Assembly: GCA_002407845.1 (NCBI GenBank)
Contig: DHPK01000023.1
Location: forward strand, 62,628-99,928
Length of the DNA: 37,301 bases
Source: Leptolinea sp. UBA5366
GTDB taxonomy: Bacteria; Chloroflexota; Anaerolineae; Anaerolineales; Anaerolineaceae
Direction of reading: 5' to 3'
The notes under the pieces: model-generated
Database searches by the model: none
What the model was told of the DNA's origin: nothing
What the model saw: the letters and a program-made list of their open reading frames with translations, nothing else
In this document: in pieces, positions 7,884-16,644 of the stretch
Numbering within the stretch: the stretch's first letter is position 1
Layout of the letters: each line of letters starts with the position of its first letter
Position numbers and translations under genes: made by a program

Positions 7884-8771
7884 ATGAATAAAATTGGAAT
7901 TCATTACGCATATTGGAGTTCTGAATGGGAAATTGATCTCGTTCAGCAAGTAAAAAACGCCGCAAACGTTGGCTTTAGCGCAATCGATATCACTCCTCCT
8001 GACTTTATTGAATCAAACGATTACAAGAGCATGGATGAATTGATTGAAGTCAGCAAAGAAACAAATGTCGAATTAAACTTCTGTATAGGGTTCCCCAAAT
8101 CTAAGGATATGGCTTCTGCTGATCCGGCCATCCGGCAGGCAGGAATTGATTATACAAAACGGATTTTAGAAGCTGTTCATTACATGGGCGGGAGAGTATT
8201 AAGTGGAATCCTCTATTCGAGCTGGCCTTATTTATATGATCATCAGCTGACAGAAAAAAACAAATCGGACGCTTGGAAAAGAGGCGTTGAATCAATCCAG
8301 ACGATAATTCCGGAAGCTGAAAACCGCGGGATTGTTTATGCCATCGAAATCGTAAACCGCTTTGAGCAGTATATTTTGAATTCTGTGGATGAAGGTATTC
8401 AGTTTTGCCAGGACATTGGATCCCCAAGTGCAAAATTATTAGTGGATGTGTTCCACGCAAATATTGAAGAAATTAATATCGCTGACAGCATACGCAAAGC
8501 TGGAGATTTGCTGGCGCACCTCCATATCAGTGAGAACAATCGCCGCTTGCCGGGATCCGGGAAACATATCGATTGGGATGATATATTTAAAGCATTAAAA
8601 CAAATTAACTATCAGGGAAATATCGTAATGGAACCCTTCTTGGAATCATTCGGTCCTGTCGGGAATGATTTGCGAATTTGGCGGGATAATGAAAAAGACC
8701 TCTCAAAAGAAGCAAGGGATCGTTATGCGAGAGAATCGATTGCATTTGTTAAGAGCAAGATGCAGAATTGA
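7884..8771 (+). CDS. D-tagatose/D-allulose (psicose) 3-epimerase-like enzyme
   Basis: A 295-residue TIM-barrel enzyme of the ketose 3-epimerase family, which epimerises free ketohexoses at C3 (fructose-allulose, tagatose-sorbose) with a divalent metal. It resembles Agrobacterium D-psicose 3-epimerase along its length: GIHYAYWSSEW at the start, EIVNRFEQYILN, VDVFHANIEE, HLHISENNRRLPG, IVMEPF and the IWRD element. The inferred metal ligands Glu155, Asp188, His214 and Glu250 keep nearly the spacing of the characterised enzyme. Arg and His residues in the NRR.PG.GKH segment are those used for substrate binding in the family. ATG 7884 follows AGGTG. First gene of the operon. The natural substrate may be any ketose; assignment to family is strong, specificity is not determined. 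Confidence 0.88.
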   Translation: MNKIGIHYAYWSSEWEIDLVQQVKNAANVGFSAIDITPPDFIESNDYKSMDELIEVSKETNVELNFCIGFPKSKDMASADPAIRQAGIDYTKRILEAVHYMGGRVLSGILYSSWPYLYDHQLTEKNKSDAWKRGVESIQTIIPEAENRGIVYAIEIVNRFEQYILNSVDEGIQFCQDIGSPSAKLLVDVFHANIEEINIADSIRKAGDLLAHLHISENNRRLPGSGKHIDWDDIFKALKQINYQGNIVMEPFLESFGPVGNDLRIWRDNEKDLSKEARDRYARESIAFVKSKMQN

Positions 8772-8823
8772 ATTAATAAATTTGGGTTTTGAAATTCCCA
8801 AAAAGATTTAAATTAGAGGAAAT

Positions 8824-10236
8824 GTGGAAAAAATAAAAATTGGCTTGGTTTCTTTTTTTCATAATAACGCCAGAGGCGATTTTGAGGTTTTCGAAAAGGC
8901 TGTTCGCGGACTCGAGGAATTAAGTAAGTCATTAAATTTCGAATTATTTCTCTCGAAAACCAAAGTTTATACCTATGAGGATGCAGAAAAAGCTGTAGCG
9001 GAATTGAATTCCCAGGGACTTGCGTTTTGTCTCCTTTTTTGTGCGAGTGTTGCAAACGGAGAAGCCGTAGTTCCCTTTCGCAGTTTGAATTGCAGGATCG
9101 GCATTTGGTCTGTGCCTGAGACGACTCAATCCGGTTATCTGCCGATCAATTCATTTTGCGGGTCAATGATATTGTCTGGAATTCTGGGGCAATACCTGAA
9201 AAATTCGAATATTAAATTTAAATGGTTTTATGGCTATCCCGATCAACCCTTGTTCTTGGATCGGTTTAGAGTGACCGTAAAAGCGATCAGAGCGATTGAG
9301 TCCCTCAATCATGCAAAATTGGGATTAATTGGACCGACCGTGCGCGGATTTGATCATTTGATCGTCAATAATGCGGATTTACTGCAAAAATATGGGGTTT
9401 TTGTTGATCGCTTTATTTCACTTGAGGATATAGTTGAAAGAACAAATAAAGTTTCAGCAGCTGAAGTTGATGAAGAAATCAGAGAAATGCTGAATGGTGC
9501 AAAGTTGTCAAAAAACGTCTCGAAAGAGGAACTCGAGAAATCTGCCCGGTTAAAAATCTCTATCGCGGGTTTTACCAAAGAAAACGATTTTGATATCTTG
9601 GCAATAAGCTGTTGGACTAAACTTCAGGAGTTATATGGCGCTGCAGCCTGCAGCTCAATTTCCCAATTAAATAATCAGGGAATTGCAACTGCCTGCGAAG
9701 GGGATGTAGATGGCGCGCTTGGCATGTTTATAGCCTCCTGCTTCTCGGACGAGCCTTCAACGATGGTTGATATTGTGAATTTTGACGAAGCTGATAATTC
9801 TATGAACCTATGGCATTGCGGCCCCTCGCCAAAATGTTTTGCCAACGAAGAAGGCGTAAATTGGGATCATCACTTTGACATTGGAGAAAATGTGAATGGT
9901 GAGTGGCATGGTTGCGGAACGGTCGCTTCATTTCAGTTCAAGCCTGGGAAAATTACTGTCCATCGTCTTTCTTCCCGCACCAATGAGATGCTGGTATTAA
10001 CTGGAGATATCATTCAAAAAGAAACCTATCAAGGTTCTTCTGGATGGGTCGGAAATGTAACAATAAAGGAAAGGAGGCTTTCAGTTCCTGAAATTATTAC
10101 TTTATTGCTTGAAAGTCATGCAGACCATCATGTAGTTTTTGGGTATGGCAATTATGATGCGGAGTTCCGGGAATTTGCGTTCTGGAAGGATGTAAATGTC
10201 TTGGAGCATAAAGCTTATTATCCATATTCTGAATAA
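8824..10236 (+). CDS. L-fucose/L-arabinose isomerase-family protein
   Basis: A 470-residue protein of the fucose/arabinose isomerase superfamily, metal-dependent aldose-ketose isomerases. Start is GTG 8824 with AGAGGA at good distance; an ATG at 8822 is out of frame. The N-terminal Rossmann-like half (1-170) has FCLLFCASVANGEA and LGLIGPTVRGFD; the C-terminal part has ISCWTKLQE, TACEGDVDGALGMF with the likely metal-binding Glu, WHCGPSP and, near the end, HADHHVVFGYG with a likely metal-binding His. It is shorter than E. coli FucI (591) and clearly divergent, so it should not be called FucI. Fucose isomerases also act on D-arabinose. Placed between the epimerase and the importer, it probably converts the imported aldose to a ketose, but an exact substrate cannot be given. 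Confidence 0.75.
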   Translation: MEKIKIGLVSFFHNNARGDFEVFEKAVRGLEELSKSLNFELFLSKTKVYTYEDAEKAVAELNSQGLAFCLLFCASVANGEAVVPFRSLNCRIGIWSVPETTQSGYLPINSFCGSMILSGILGQYLKNSNIKFKWFYGYPDQPLFLDRFRVTVKAIRAIESLNHAKLGLIGPTVRGFDHLIVNNADLLQKYGVFVDRFISLEDIVERTNKVSAAEVDEEIREMLNGAKLSKNVSKEELEKSARLKISIAGFTKENDFDILAISCWTKLQELYGAAACSSISQLNNQGIATACEGDVDGALGMFIASCFSDEPSTMVDIVNFDEADNSMNLWHCGPSPKCFANEEGVNWDHHFDIGENVNGEWHGCGTVASFQFKPGKITVHRLSSRTNEMLVLTGDIIQKETYQGSSGWVGNVTIKERRLSVPEIITLLLESHADHHVVFGYGNYDAEFREFAFWKDVNVLEHKAYYPYSE

Positions 10237-10259
10237 AAAAATAAAATAAGGAGAGAAGA

Positions 10260-11252
10260 ATGAAAAAATTAGTTTTGGTATTATCATTATTAGTAGTTGT
10301 ATTTTCTTTATGCGCTTGGCAGTCACCGGATCAGCCTTATGACGTTGCCGTCATCATTAAAGCCACTGATTCTGACTTTTGGCAGTATGTGCTTGTAGGC
10401 GCAGAGAATTACGGAGCTGAATTTCCGGAAAGAGTGAAGATCTCAACTTTTGGTCCTCCTTCGGAAGCAGATATTGAGCAGCAGGTTTCAATTCTTGAAG
10501 ACGTAATTTCAGGGAATCCGGATGCGATCGTTATTTCTTCAACAAGTTCAGATGCCACAATTCCGGCAATTGAACGCGCAATGGATAGCGGTATTCCTGT
10601 CGTAACGATTGATAATCGTGTCAACACAGACAAGGTAACCTCCTTCATTGCCACCGATAACATCATTGCTGGCGGCCGCGCTGCTGAAGAAATGCTAAAG
10701 ATGCTGAAAGAAAGATATGGCGACGACCTTTCAGGGAAAGCCATCAGCGTTGTATCATCGATCGCCGGTGTGAAAGTCATGGAAGACCGTGACAGCGGGT
10801 TCCTCAATAAGATGAAAGAAATTGCACCTGAAATCGAAATTATCGAACCGCAATATTGTGACAATGACATGACCAAAGCCATGAGCATCACTGAAGATCT
10901 GATCACTGCAAACGATAACCTCGTCGGTCTTTATGGCGGGAACAACATCACAGGTTCTGGAATTTCAAGAGTTATTAGCCAACTTGGAAAAGAAGAAGAC
11001 ATCGTTGTGATTGCATTCGATTCAGATCCGGAAGAAGTCAAAGGTTTGGAAGCTGGTTCAATTGATGCATTGGTCGTTCAGGATCCTTACGGAATGGGCT
11101 ACCAGGGTGTTGATTTCGTCTACAAAACTTTGATGGGTGAGACAGTTGACAAAGAAGTTGAGACTCCTGTTGCGCTCGTAACGCGCGAAAATTTCAAAGA
11201 TGAGGCTATTCAAGGTTTGCTGGATCCTTATTCGAGAAAAATAAACAAATAA
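10260..11252 (+). CDS. Sugar ABC transporter substrate-binding protein (RbsB-like)
   Basis: A 330-residue periplasmic-binding-protein type 1 component of a carbohydrate importer. An N-terminal hydrophobic signal segment (residues 4-19) is followed by a Cys within FSLCAWQ; the residue before Cys is Leu, which departs from the usual lipobox, so lipid anchoring is possible but not certain. The mature part has DVAVIIKATDSDFW, the VISSTSSDATIPAIERAMDSG segment typical of RbsB-like proteins, TIDNRV, YGGNNITGSG, VIAFDSDPE and VVQDPYGMGYQG. AAGGAGAG precedes the ATG. A strong stem-loop follows before the ATPase gene, fitting higher expression of the binding protein than of the rest. The sugar bound cannot be read from the sequence. 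Confidence 0.92.
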   Translation: MKKLVLVLSLLVVVFSLCAWQSPDQPYDVAVIIKATDSDFWQYVLVGAENYGAEFPERVKISTFGPPSEADIEQQVSILEDVISGNPDAIVISSTSSDATIPAIERAMDSGIPVVTIDNRVNTDKVTSFIATDNIIAGGRAAEEMLKMLKERYGDDLSGKAISVVSSIAGVKVMEDRDSGFLNKMKEIAPEIEIIEPQYCDNDMTKAMSITEDLITANDNLVGLYGGNNITGSGISRVISQLGKEEDIVVIAFDSDPEEVKGLEAGSIDALVVQDPYGMGYQGVDFVYKTLMGETVDKEVETPVALVTRENFKDEAIQGLLDPYSRKINK

Positions 11253-11275
11253 CAATCATATTTTGAATTGCAAAA

Positions 11276-11308
11276 ACATGTGGGGAAGGATTTTCCTTCT
11301 CCACATGT
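11276..11308 (+). promoter_or_regulatory. 15-bp stem-loop between binding-protein and ATPase genes
   Basis: ACATGTGGGGAAGGA (11276-11290) pairs with TCCTTCTCCACATGT (11294-11308) with one G-U pair and a TTT loop. No T-run follows, so it is more likely an mRNA-stabilising or partial-attenuation hairpin than a full terminator. It ends 24 bp before the TTG start of the ATPase gene. Confidence 0.75.
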
Positions 11309-11331
11309 AAGCAAGAGACGGAGGTGGTCCA

Positions 11332-12867
11332 TTGGCTGCGAATGAGCTTCTTCGGATGGAAAATATCAGCAAGACTTTTCCAGGAGTAAAAGCATTGGAT
11401 AAAGTCCATTTTTCTTTAAATAGTGGAGAAATCCACGCATTAATTGGGGAAAATGGAGCGGGTAAATCAACCCTTATTAAAATTCTTACTGGTGCATATC
11501 AAATGGATCCCGGTGGAGAAATTTTTATTTCTGGCAAAAAAGTTGAAATCAATAACCCGCAAGATTCCAAACTGAATCAAATCGGTGTTGTTTATCAAGA
11601 TGTCATGGTTGCGCCTCATCTTTCCCTTGGTGAAAATTTTTTCTTAGGAAAATTACCAAAAAAGAATGGTTTGGTTGATTGGAACTTGATCTATTCGAAG
11701 ACTACCGAAATTTTATCGATGGTCGACATCAATATTGATCCGAAGACAAGAGTCAAGGATCTCCCTGTTGCGATCCAAGAAATGGTCTCGATTGCAAAAA
11801 TTATTTATGATAAAGCCAACATCGTGATTTTCGACGAACCAACAGCTCTGCTTACGAACGAAGAGACAGACAGGTTGTTCGAAATCATCAAGGACCTCAA
11901 AGACAGAGGCTGCGGAATTATTTATATTTCGCATCGGTTGGATGAAATCTTTCAAATTTGCGATAAAGTGACCGTTCTGAAGGATGGTCAATATATCGAT
12001 ACAGTTTCAATCAGCGAAATTGATGAGAATAAATTGGTTTCCATGATGGTCGGACGAGAACTGGTTGACATGTACAATATCGAGCATAATGTTTCCGATG
12101 AAATTGTGCTTGATGTGAAGAACCTGAGCAGCAAAGGAAAGTTTTCAGATATCAATTTCACGCTTTATAAAGGCGAAGTTCTGGGCTTTTACGGATTGGT
12201 CGGTTCTGGACGAACAGAGATCATGCGTGTGCTTTTTGGGGCTGATAAATGCGACAATGGCGAGATTTTTGTCAATGAAAAAGCAAGTTCCTGCAAGCAC
12301 CCAAAAGATGCGATGAAAAAAGGATTCGCTTTTCTGACAGAAGATCGAAAAGCTCAAGGATTGGCTATGAATCTTCCGGTTGATTTTAATGTGAACATGG
12401 CATCCTTGAATTTGATCAGTAAAGCTGGTGTTCTTAATCCTAAAACAGAACAGGCACGATCGAACCATTACTGCGATCAATTAAAGATTGTCACGCCGTC
12501 CATTTTCCAAACGGTTAAAAACCTTTCTGGTGGAAATCAGCAAAAGGTTGTCATTTCAAAATGGTTGGCTTCTAAGAGCGAGATCTTTATTTTTGATGAA
12601 CCAACGGTCGGAGTGGATGTCGGAGCAAAAAGAGAAATTTATTTGATTATTGAGGACCTTATCAAGAATGGCGCCTCAGTTATCTTAATTTCGTCTTATC
12701 TTCCCGAAGTAATGGGATTATCAGATCGAATTGTGGTTATGTATGAAGGGAAAATTTCAGGCATAGTTAACAGAAATGAATTCGATGTTGATGGAAGCAT
12801 GAATGAAAATCTGTTGGTTAGTTTGGCCTCAGGTATTGATACTCGAATTGCAGAAAAAAGAAACTAA
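11332..12867 (+). CDS. Sugar ABC transporter ATP-binding protein (RbsA-like, two domains)
   Basis: A 511-residue fused ATPase with two nucleotide-binding domains, energising the carbohydrate importer. Domain 1: Walker A GENGAGKST (39-47), signature-equivalent LPVAIQEMVSIAK, Walker B VIFDEPTALLT and the switch histidine in ISHRLDEI. Domain 2: a degenerate Walker A GLVGSGRTE with Arg for Lys as usual for RbsA-type proteins, signature LSGGNQQKV, Walker B IFIFDEPTVGVDVG. TTG is chosen as start because GGAGGTG lies 5 nt before it; the next ATG (11356) would be about 30 nt from that site. It sits between the binding protein and the permease in the same operon. Confidence 0.94.
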   Translation: MAANELLRMENISKTFPGVKALDKVHFSLNSGEIHALIGENGAGKSTLIKILTGAYQMDPGGEIFISGKKVEINNPQDSKLNQIGVVYQDVMVAPHLSLGENFFLGKLPKKNGLVDWNLIYSKTTEILSMVDINIDPKTRVKDLPVAIQEMVSIAKIIYDKANIVIFDEPTALLTNEETDRLFEIIKDLKDRGCGIIYISHRLDEIFQICDKVTVLKDGQYIDTVSISEIDENKLVSMMVGRELVDMYNIEHNVSDEIVLDVKNLSSKGKFSDINFTLYKGEVLGFYGLVGSGRTEIMRVLFGADKCDNGEIFVNEKASSCKHPKDAMKKGFAFLTEDRKAQGLAMNLPVDFNVNMASLNLISKAGVLNPKTEQARSNHYCDQLKIVTPSIFQTVKNLSGGNQQKVVISKWLASKSEIFIFDEPTVGVDVGAKREIYLIIEDLIKNGASVILISSYLPEVMGLSDRIVVMYEGKISGIVNRNEFDVDGSMNENLLVSLASGIDTRIAEKRN

Positions 12868-12885
12868 TCTCTTAAGAGGTGGATA

Positions 12886-13851
12886 ATGAAGAAAAACCGT
12901 GCCGTAACTAATACCAGAATTTCGACTGATATTTTATTGTTAATCATCTATGTGATCATGTGCTTGATCATTTTTGCACTCACAATTATTACATCAGGAC
13001 AAAACAAATTCCTCACGCCTAATAACATTACGAATGTCATTCGCCAGACTTCGATTAACGGAGTCATTGCAATCGGCATGACAGTGGTTGTGATTACTGG
13101 CGGCATTGACCTTTCAGTCGGGTCAGTCGTCGGTCTGAGCGGCGTTTTAGTCGCAAAGTTCATGGCTCAGTCGAACATGGGAATTCTTCCTGCAATTTTG
13201 GTCGCAGCCTTGGTTTCAACCCTGATCGGTGTGTTAAATGGAATTATTATCTTCGACGGCAAAGTTCCGGCATTCATTGCAACCTTAGGAATGATGACTG
13301 CTGTCCGCGGATTGATTATGCTGGTCACAAGCGCAAGAATGGTTTCCGGACTTCCCCGCGCGTTTACTGACTTTGCTCAGGCGACGTTTTTAGGCCTTCC
13401 CGCGCTGTTTTACATCTGGCTGATAATCATGCTGGTTACTGCGTTTATTTTGAAATACACCACATTTGGCCGCCACCTGTATGCAATTGGCAGCAATATT
13501 GAAAGTGCAAGACTGTCTGGTATTAATGTGCGGCTTACGACCTATGGCGCCTATATTTATTGTTCATTTTTATGTGCAATCGCTGGCATTATGATGGCAT
13601 CGCGGCTGGGCAATGGCGTACCGACTGGTGGACAAGGCTATGAAACTGACGCAATTGCATCCGCGGTAATCGGTGGAGCGAGTTTGTCCGGTGCTGAAGG
13701 TACAGTTTTAGGAACTGTCATTGGAGCCTTGATCATGCAGACATTTAGAAATGGCGGTAACTTGCTGCGCATTAATCCTCATTTGATGGAAATTGTCATT
13801 GGATTATTGATCATTGGTGCTGTTCTGATCGACAAGAGGACAAAGAAATAA
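12886..13851 (+). CDS. Sugar ABC transporter permease (RbsC-like)
   Basis: A 321-residue membrane permease of the RbsC/branched-chain permease family, hydrophobic throughout with about eight to ten membrane segments. Family signatures are FLTPNNITNVIRQTS, IGMTVVVITGGIDLSVGSV, FIATLGMMT, RHLYAIGSNIESARLSGI (the cytoplasmic loop that contacts the ATPase), and GGASLSGAEGTVLGTVIGAL near the end. The start has AGAGGTGG before it. Its stop codon directly abuts the ATG of the aldo-keto reductase (no intergenic base), showing tight coupling of transport and metabolism. Confidence 0.94.
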   Translation: MKKNRAVTNTRISTDILLLIIYVIMCLIIFALTIITSGQNKFLTPNNITNVIRQTSINGVIAIGMTVVVITGGIDLSVGSVVGLSGVLVAKFMAQSNMGILPAILVAALVSTLIGVLNGIIIFDGKVPAFIATLGMMTAVRGLIMLVTSARMVSGLPRAFTDFAQATFLGLPALFYIWLIIMLVTAFILKYTTFGRHLYAIGSNIESARLSGINVRLTTYGAYIYCSFLCAIAGIMMASRLGNGVPTGGQGYETDAIASAVIGGASLSGAEGTVLGTVIGALIMQTFRNGGNLLRINPHLMEIVIGLLIIGAVLIDKRTKK

Positions 13852-14844
13852 ATGAATTACCGAAAAGTTGATGCTATTAAAGAGGAACTGTCTATTATTG
13901 GATTCGGATGCTGGTCAGTTGCTTCGTATAACTGGACTGATGGCAATATCGAAGATGCAAAAAAAGCAATTGACGTCTCGATTGATAGCGGTGTGAATTT
14001 TTTTGACGTCGCACCTGTCTATGGGTATGGCGATTCAGAAAAAATTCTTGGCGATGTGATTTCGGCTGATGGAAAAAGAGAAAAAATATTCCTGGCAACC
14101 AAATGCGGGTTGCGCTGGGATGTCAAAGACGGTCCGACCAAGAATGATCTGTCAAAAGCAAGTATCCTTTTCGAAATAGATGAAAGTTTGAAAAGGCTGA
14201 AAACGGATCATGTTGATCTTTATCAGTTGCATTGGCCGGATCATAAAACTCCGTTGGAAGAAACGATTGACGCTTTGAAGGAAATCATTAAAGCAGGAAA
14301 AATTCGGTATGTAGGCTTATCGAACTATTCACTGGCGGATATGAAAAATTTTAATGAAAGCCTGCCGGTTGCCTCCTATCAAGGGTTGTACAACTTATTT
14401 GACAGGAACAGTGAATTTTATTGCGGTATCCCCTTGGAATATCAAACTGAAGCTGAAATTCTTCCTTATTGCGTCCAAAACGGGATTGCTTTTATTCCAT
14501 ATAGCCCATTAAACCAGGGGCTGCTTTCTGGCCGATATTATCAACAACGGGACACAAATTTAAACGCAGCAGACATGCGTCTGACAAATCCGGAACTTGT
14601 TGGAGAAAACCTAAATAAAAAACTGATCGTTGTAGAAAAATTAAAAGAACTGGCTCAGGATACCGGATATACCTTAACACAGCTATCGTTAGGATGGCTC
14701 ATGGCTAACCAAGCTGTAACTTCGATTATTGTTGGAAGCCGAAAACCCTCCTATGCTCTGGAAAATGCACAGATGGGCAATATTAAATTGGAATCAGCTG
14801 TGGTTGATTCGATTAATAAAGTATTTTTGGATAATTATGATTAA
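13852..14844 (+). CDS. Aldo-keto reductase
   Basis: A 330-residue NAD(P)H-dependent oxidoreductase with an (alpha/beta)8 barrel. The catalytic tetrad is intact: Asp52 and Tyr57 in FDVAPVYGYG, Lys84 in LATKCG and His127 in YQLHWPD. The C-terminal cofactor-binding region includes SPLNQGLLSGRY and VTSIIVGSRKPSYALENA. It is the YghZ/Gre3-unrelated AKR11-12 style (about 330 residues, substrate-binding loop present). In this operon it could oxidise or reduce the sugar at C1 or reduce a keto-sugar or small aldehyde; the direction cannot be deduced. Its last eight bases overlap the start of the next gene. Confidence 0.9.
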   Translation: MNYRKVDAIKEELSIIGFGCWSVASYNWTDGNIEDAKKAIDVSIDSGVNFFDVAPVYGYGDSEKILGDVISADGKREKIFLATKCGLRWDVKDGPTKNDLSKASILFEIDESLKRLKTDHVDLYQLHWPDHKTPLEETIDALKEIIKAGKIRYVGLSNYSLADMKNFNESLPVASYQGLYNLFDRNSEFYCGIPLEYQTEAEILPYCVQNGIAFIPYSPLNQGLLSGRYYQQRDTNLNAADMRLTNPELVGENLNKKLIVVEKLKELAQDTGYTLTQLSLGWLMANQAVTSIIVGSRKPSYALENAQMGNIKLESAVVDSINKVFLDNYD

Positions 14845-15655
14845 AATAGGCGTTGTATCATGGGGGTTGCCCGGCGGAGGTGTTTATGCACCAGAAATTG
14901 CACAAATGGCTGGGTTGGATGGCATTCAATTGGAGTTAGGCAGTTATCAGGATGGGTTTCCTCTGTCACAGGCGGTTATTCAGGAGAACTTGCTAAAAGA
15001 CCAAGAAACTTATAATTTGGAGTTTCCTTCAATTGTGTTAAATGACGTGATGCTGCATCCATATATCAATGGAAGAGATACAGAAGATGGGAAAATCGCC
15101 TATGACCAAATTGAATTGGGCGTAAATGTCGCAGCGAAGATGAAAATCAATGTAGTGATGATTCCAAATTTTGAAAGCAATATCATTTCTTTGCCACAGC
15201 ACGTAATTGAGACTGAAAAAGCGCTGACATTTGCTTGCGATTGCGCACTTTCTCATGGGATTACGATCGCGACTGAAACTTCCCTTCAGAATGATCTCCA
15301 TCTGGAATTAGTTAAACGAATCAATAAACCTAACTTGAAAATATTCTTTGATTCAATGAATTACAAGTATTTTAGTAAATTGTCTCAGCTGGAAGAGCTG
15401 ACTGCATTGTTCCCTCACTTGCTCAATCAAATGCATGTGAAAGATGGGATTGATGCACCGGGGGGATCGCTGCTGGGAAAAGGCAATATGGATATCGCTG
15501 ATCAGTTAAAATTTTTGGCATCAATGGATTTTGAAGGCTGGCTTATTTTGGAAAATTATTATAACAAGCTGCCATTAAGATCAGAGAACGCTGAAAACCA
15601 GATTGAATTGTTGAAATCCGATGTTGCATTTGTTAATCAAATATTTGGAATCTAA
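14837..15655 (+). CDS. Sugar-phosphate isomerase/epimerase-like TIM barrel (AP endonuclease 2 superfamily)
   Basis: A 272-residue xylose-isomerase-like TIM barrel, in the superfamily of IolE/IolI and UlaE-type enzymes. The frame is open to 14729, but the family start is ATG 14837 (IKIGVVSWGLPGGG), overlapping the preceding stop by 8 bp; the upstream stretch only re-reads the reductase gene. Likely metal ligands are the Glu in ATETSLQND, the Asp in FFDSMNY, the His in QMHVKDG and the Glu in LILENYY, the usual E-D-H-E order. A GKGNMDI segment after the third ligand is typical for sugar (phosphate) epimerases. It differs clearly from the ketose 3-epimerase at the start of the operon. Substrate unknown; isomerase, epimerase or dehydratase chemistry is possible. 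Confidence 0.8.
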   Translation: MIKIGVVSWGLPGGGVYAPEIAQMAGLDGIQLELGSYQDGFPLSQAVIQENLLKDQETYNLEFPSIVLNDVMLHPYINGRDTEDGKIAYDQIELGVNVAAKMKINVVMIPNFESNIISLPQHVIETEKALTFACDCALSHGITIATETSLQNDLHLELVKRINKPNLKIFFDSMNYKYFSKLSQLEELTALFPHLLNQMHVKDGIDAPGGSLLGKGNMDIADQLKFLASMDFEGWLILENYYNKLPLRSENAENQIELLKSDVAFVNQIFGI

Positions 15656-15678
15656 GTTCGAAAAAACGATTTTAAGAA

Positions 15679-16644
15679 ATGTTTGATTTTATAGGGCTTG
15701 GAGAACTTCTGGTCGATTTTCTCCCCGGCGATCAACCGGGGACCTATATTCGACACGCAGGCGGCGCCCCTGCCAATGTAGCCGTATCAGTTGCAAGAAA
15801 CGGACTCAGGTCAGGTTTTTGCGGAAAACTTGGCAATGACGAGTTCGGTCATTTCCTGATCAAAACTATCGAAGGAAATAATGTGACGAATTTATGCTCA
15901 TCGATGTGCGATGATGCAATCACGACGATGTCCTTTGTGACTTTGGACGAATTCGGAGAACGTCATTTTACCTTTGCCCGAAAACCAGGTGCCGACACGC
16001 GTTTAGAAATTAACGATTTACCGATAGAAGAAATAAAGAATTGCCGGATTTTTCACACCGGCTCTTGTTCGCTATCCATGGGATCTACTATAAATGCCAC
16101 GATTGAAGCGATAGAAACTGCGAAGCTGAGCCAGCAAGCAAAGGTGAGCTTTGATGTAAATTATCGCGATAGTATTTGGAACGGCAGTCGCGACTTGGCA
16201 AAAAAAGCCGTTTTCAGCACCATCAATTCCTTAGATTTCATTAAGTTGTCAACAGAAGAAGCTGATATTCTTGGCGGAAAAGAAAACTTTCGAGACATTA
16301 TGACTAGGCATGACGTATCACTGATCGTATTGACGGAAGGTAAATCTGGTGCAACTGCATTTTATAAAGATCTGATTGTCCAGGAAAATGGCATTGAAAC
16401 GGACGTGGTGGATACAACAGGCGCTGGAGATGCTTTTTGGGGAGCATTTCTCTCGTCGATATTACGCTCAACAGACGGGTATATCAAAGAAATTACCGAG
16501 ACTGAAATAACGAAAGCATTAAAGTATGGAAATATCAGCGGCATGATGGCAGTTCAAAAGAAAGGTGCCATTGATGCCATTCCTGGTATTAAGAGGATTG
16601 AACAGATGTTTAAGGACTTGTTCGGAAAGTGTGAAACAATATGA
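15679..16644 (+). CDS. PfkB-family sugar kinase (fructokinase-like)
   Basis: A 321-residue ribokinase/PfkB kinase. The N-terminal substrate motif reads GLGELLVDFLPG followed by HAGGAPANVAVSVARNG, the fructokinase pattern; the second signature DTTGAGDAFWGAFL is at 245-258 with catalytic base Asp251. FDVNYRDSIW is another fructokinase-like element. It should phosphorylate the ketose made by the upstream isomerases at the terminal hydroxyl, giving a ketose phosphate that can also act as inducer for the DeoR regulator. No strong ribosome site is visible before ATG 15679. The stop overlaps the start of the synthase gene by 4 bp (ATGA). Confidence 0.92.
   Translation: MFDFIGLGELLVDFLPGDQPGTYIRHAGGAPANVAVSVARNGLRSGFCGKLGNDEFGHFLIKTIEGNNVTNLCSSMCDDAITTMSFVTLDEFGERHFTFARKPGADTRLEINDLPIEEIKNCRIFHTGSCSLSMGSTINATIEAIETAKLSQQAKVSFDVNYRDSIWNGSRDLAKKAVFSTINSLDFIKLSTEEADILGGKENFRDIMTRHDVSLIVLTEGKSGATAFYKDLIVQENGIETDVVDTTGAGDAFWGAFLSSILRSTDGYIKEITETEITKALKYGNISGMMAVQKKGAIDAIPGIKRIEQMFKDLFGKCETI

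Noticed and set aside
14729..14836. Longer N-terminus for the second TIM-barrel gene
   Set aside because: It re-reads the aldo-keto reductase in another frame; family similarity begins at ATG 14837.
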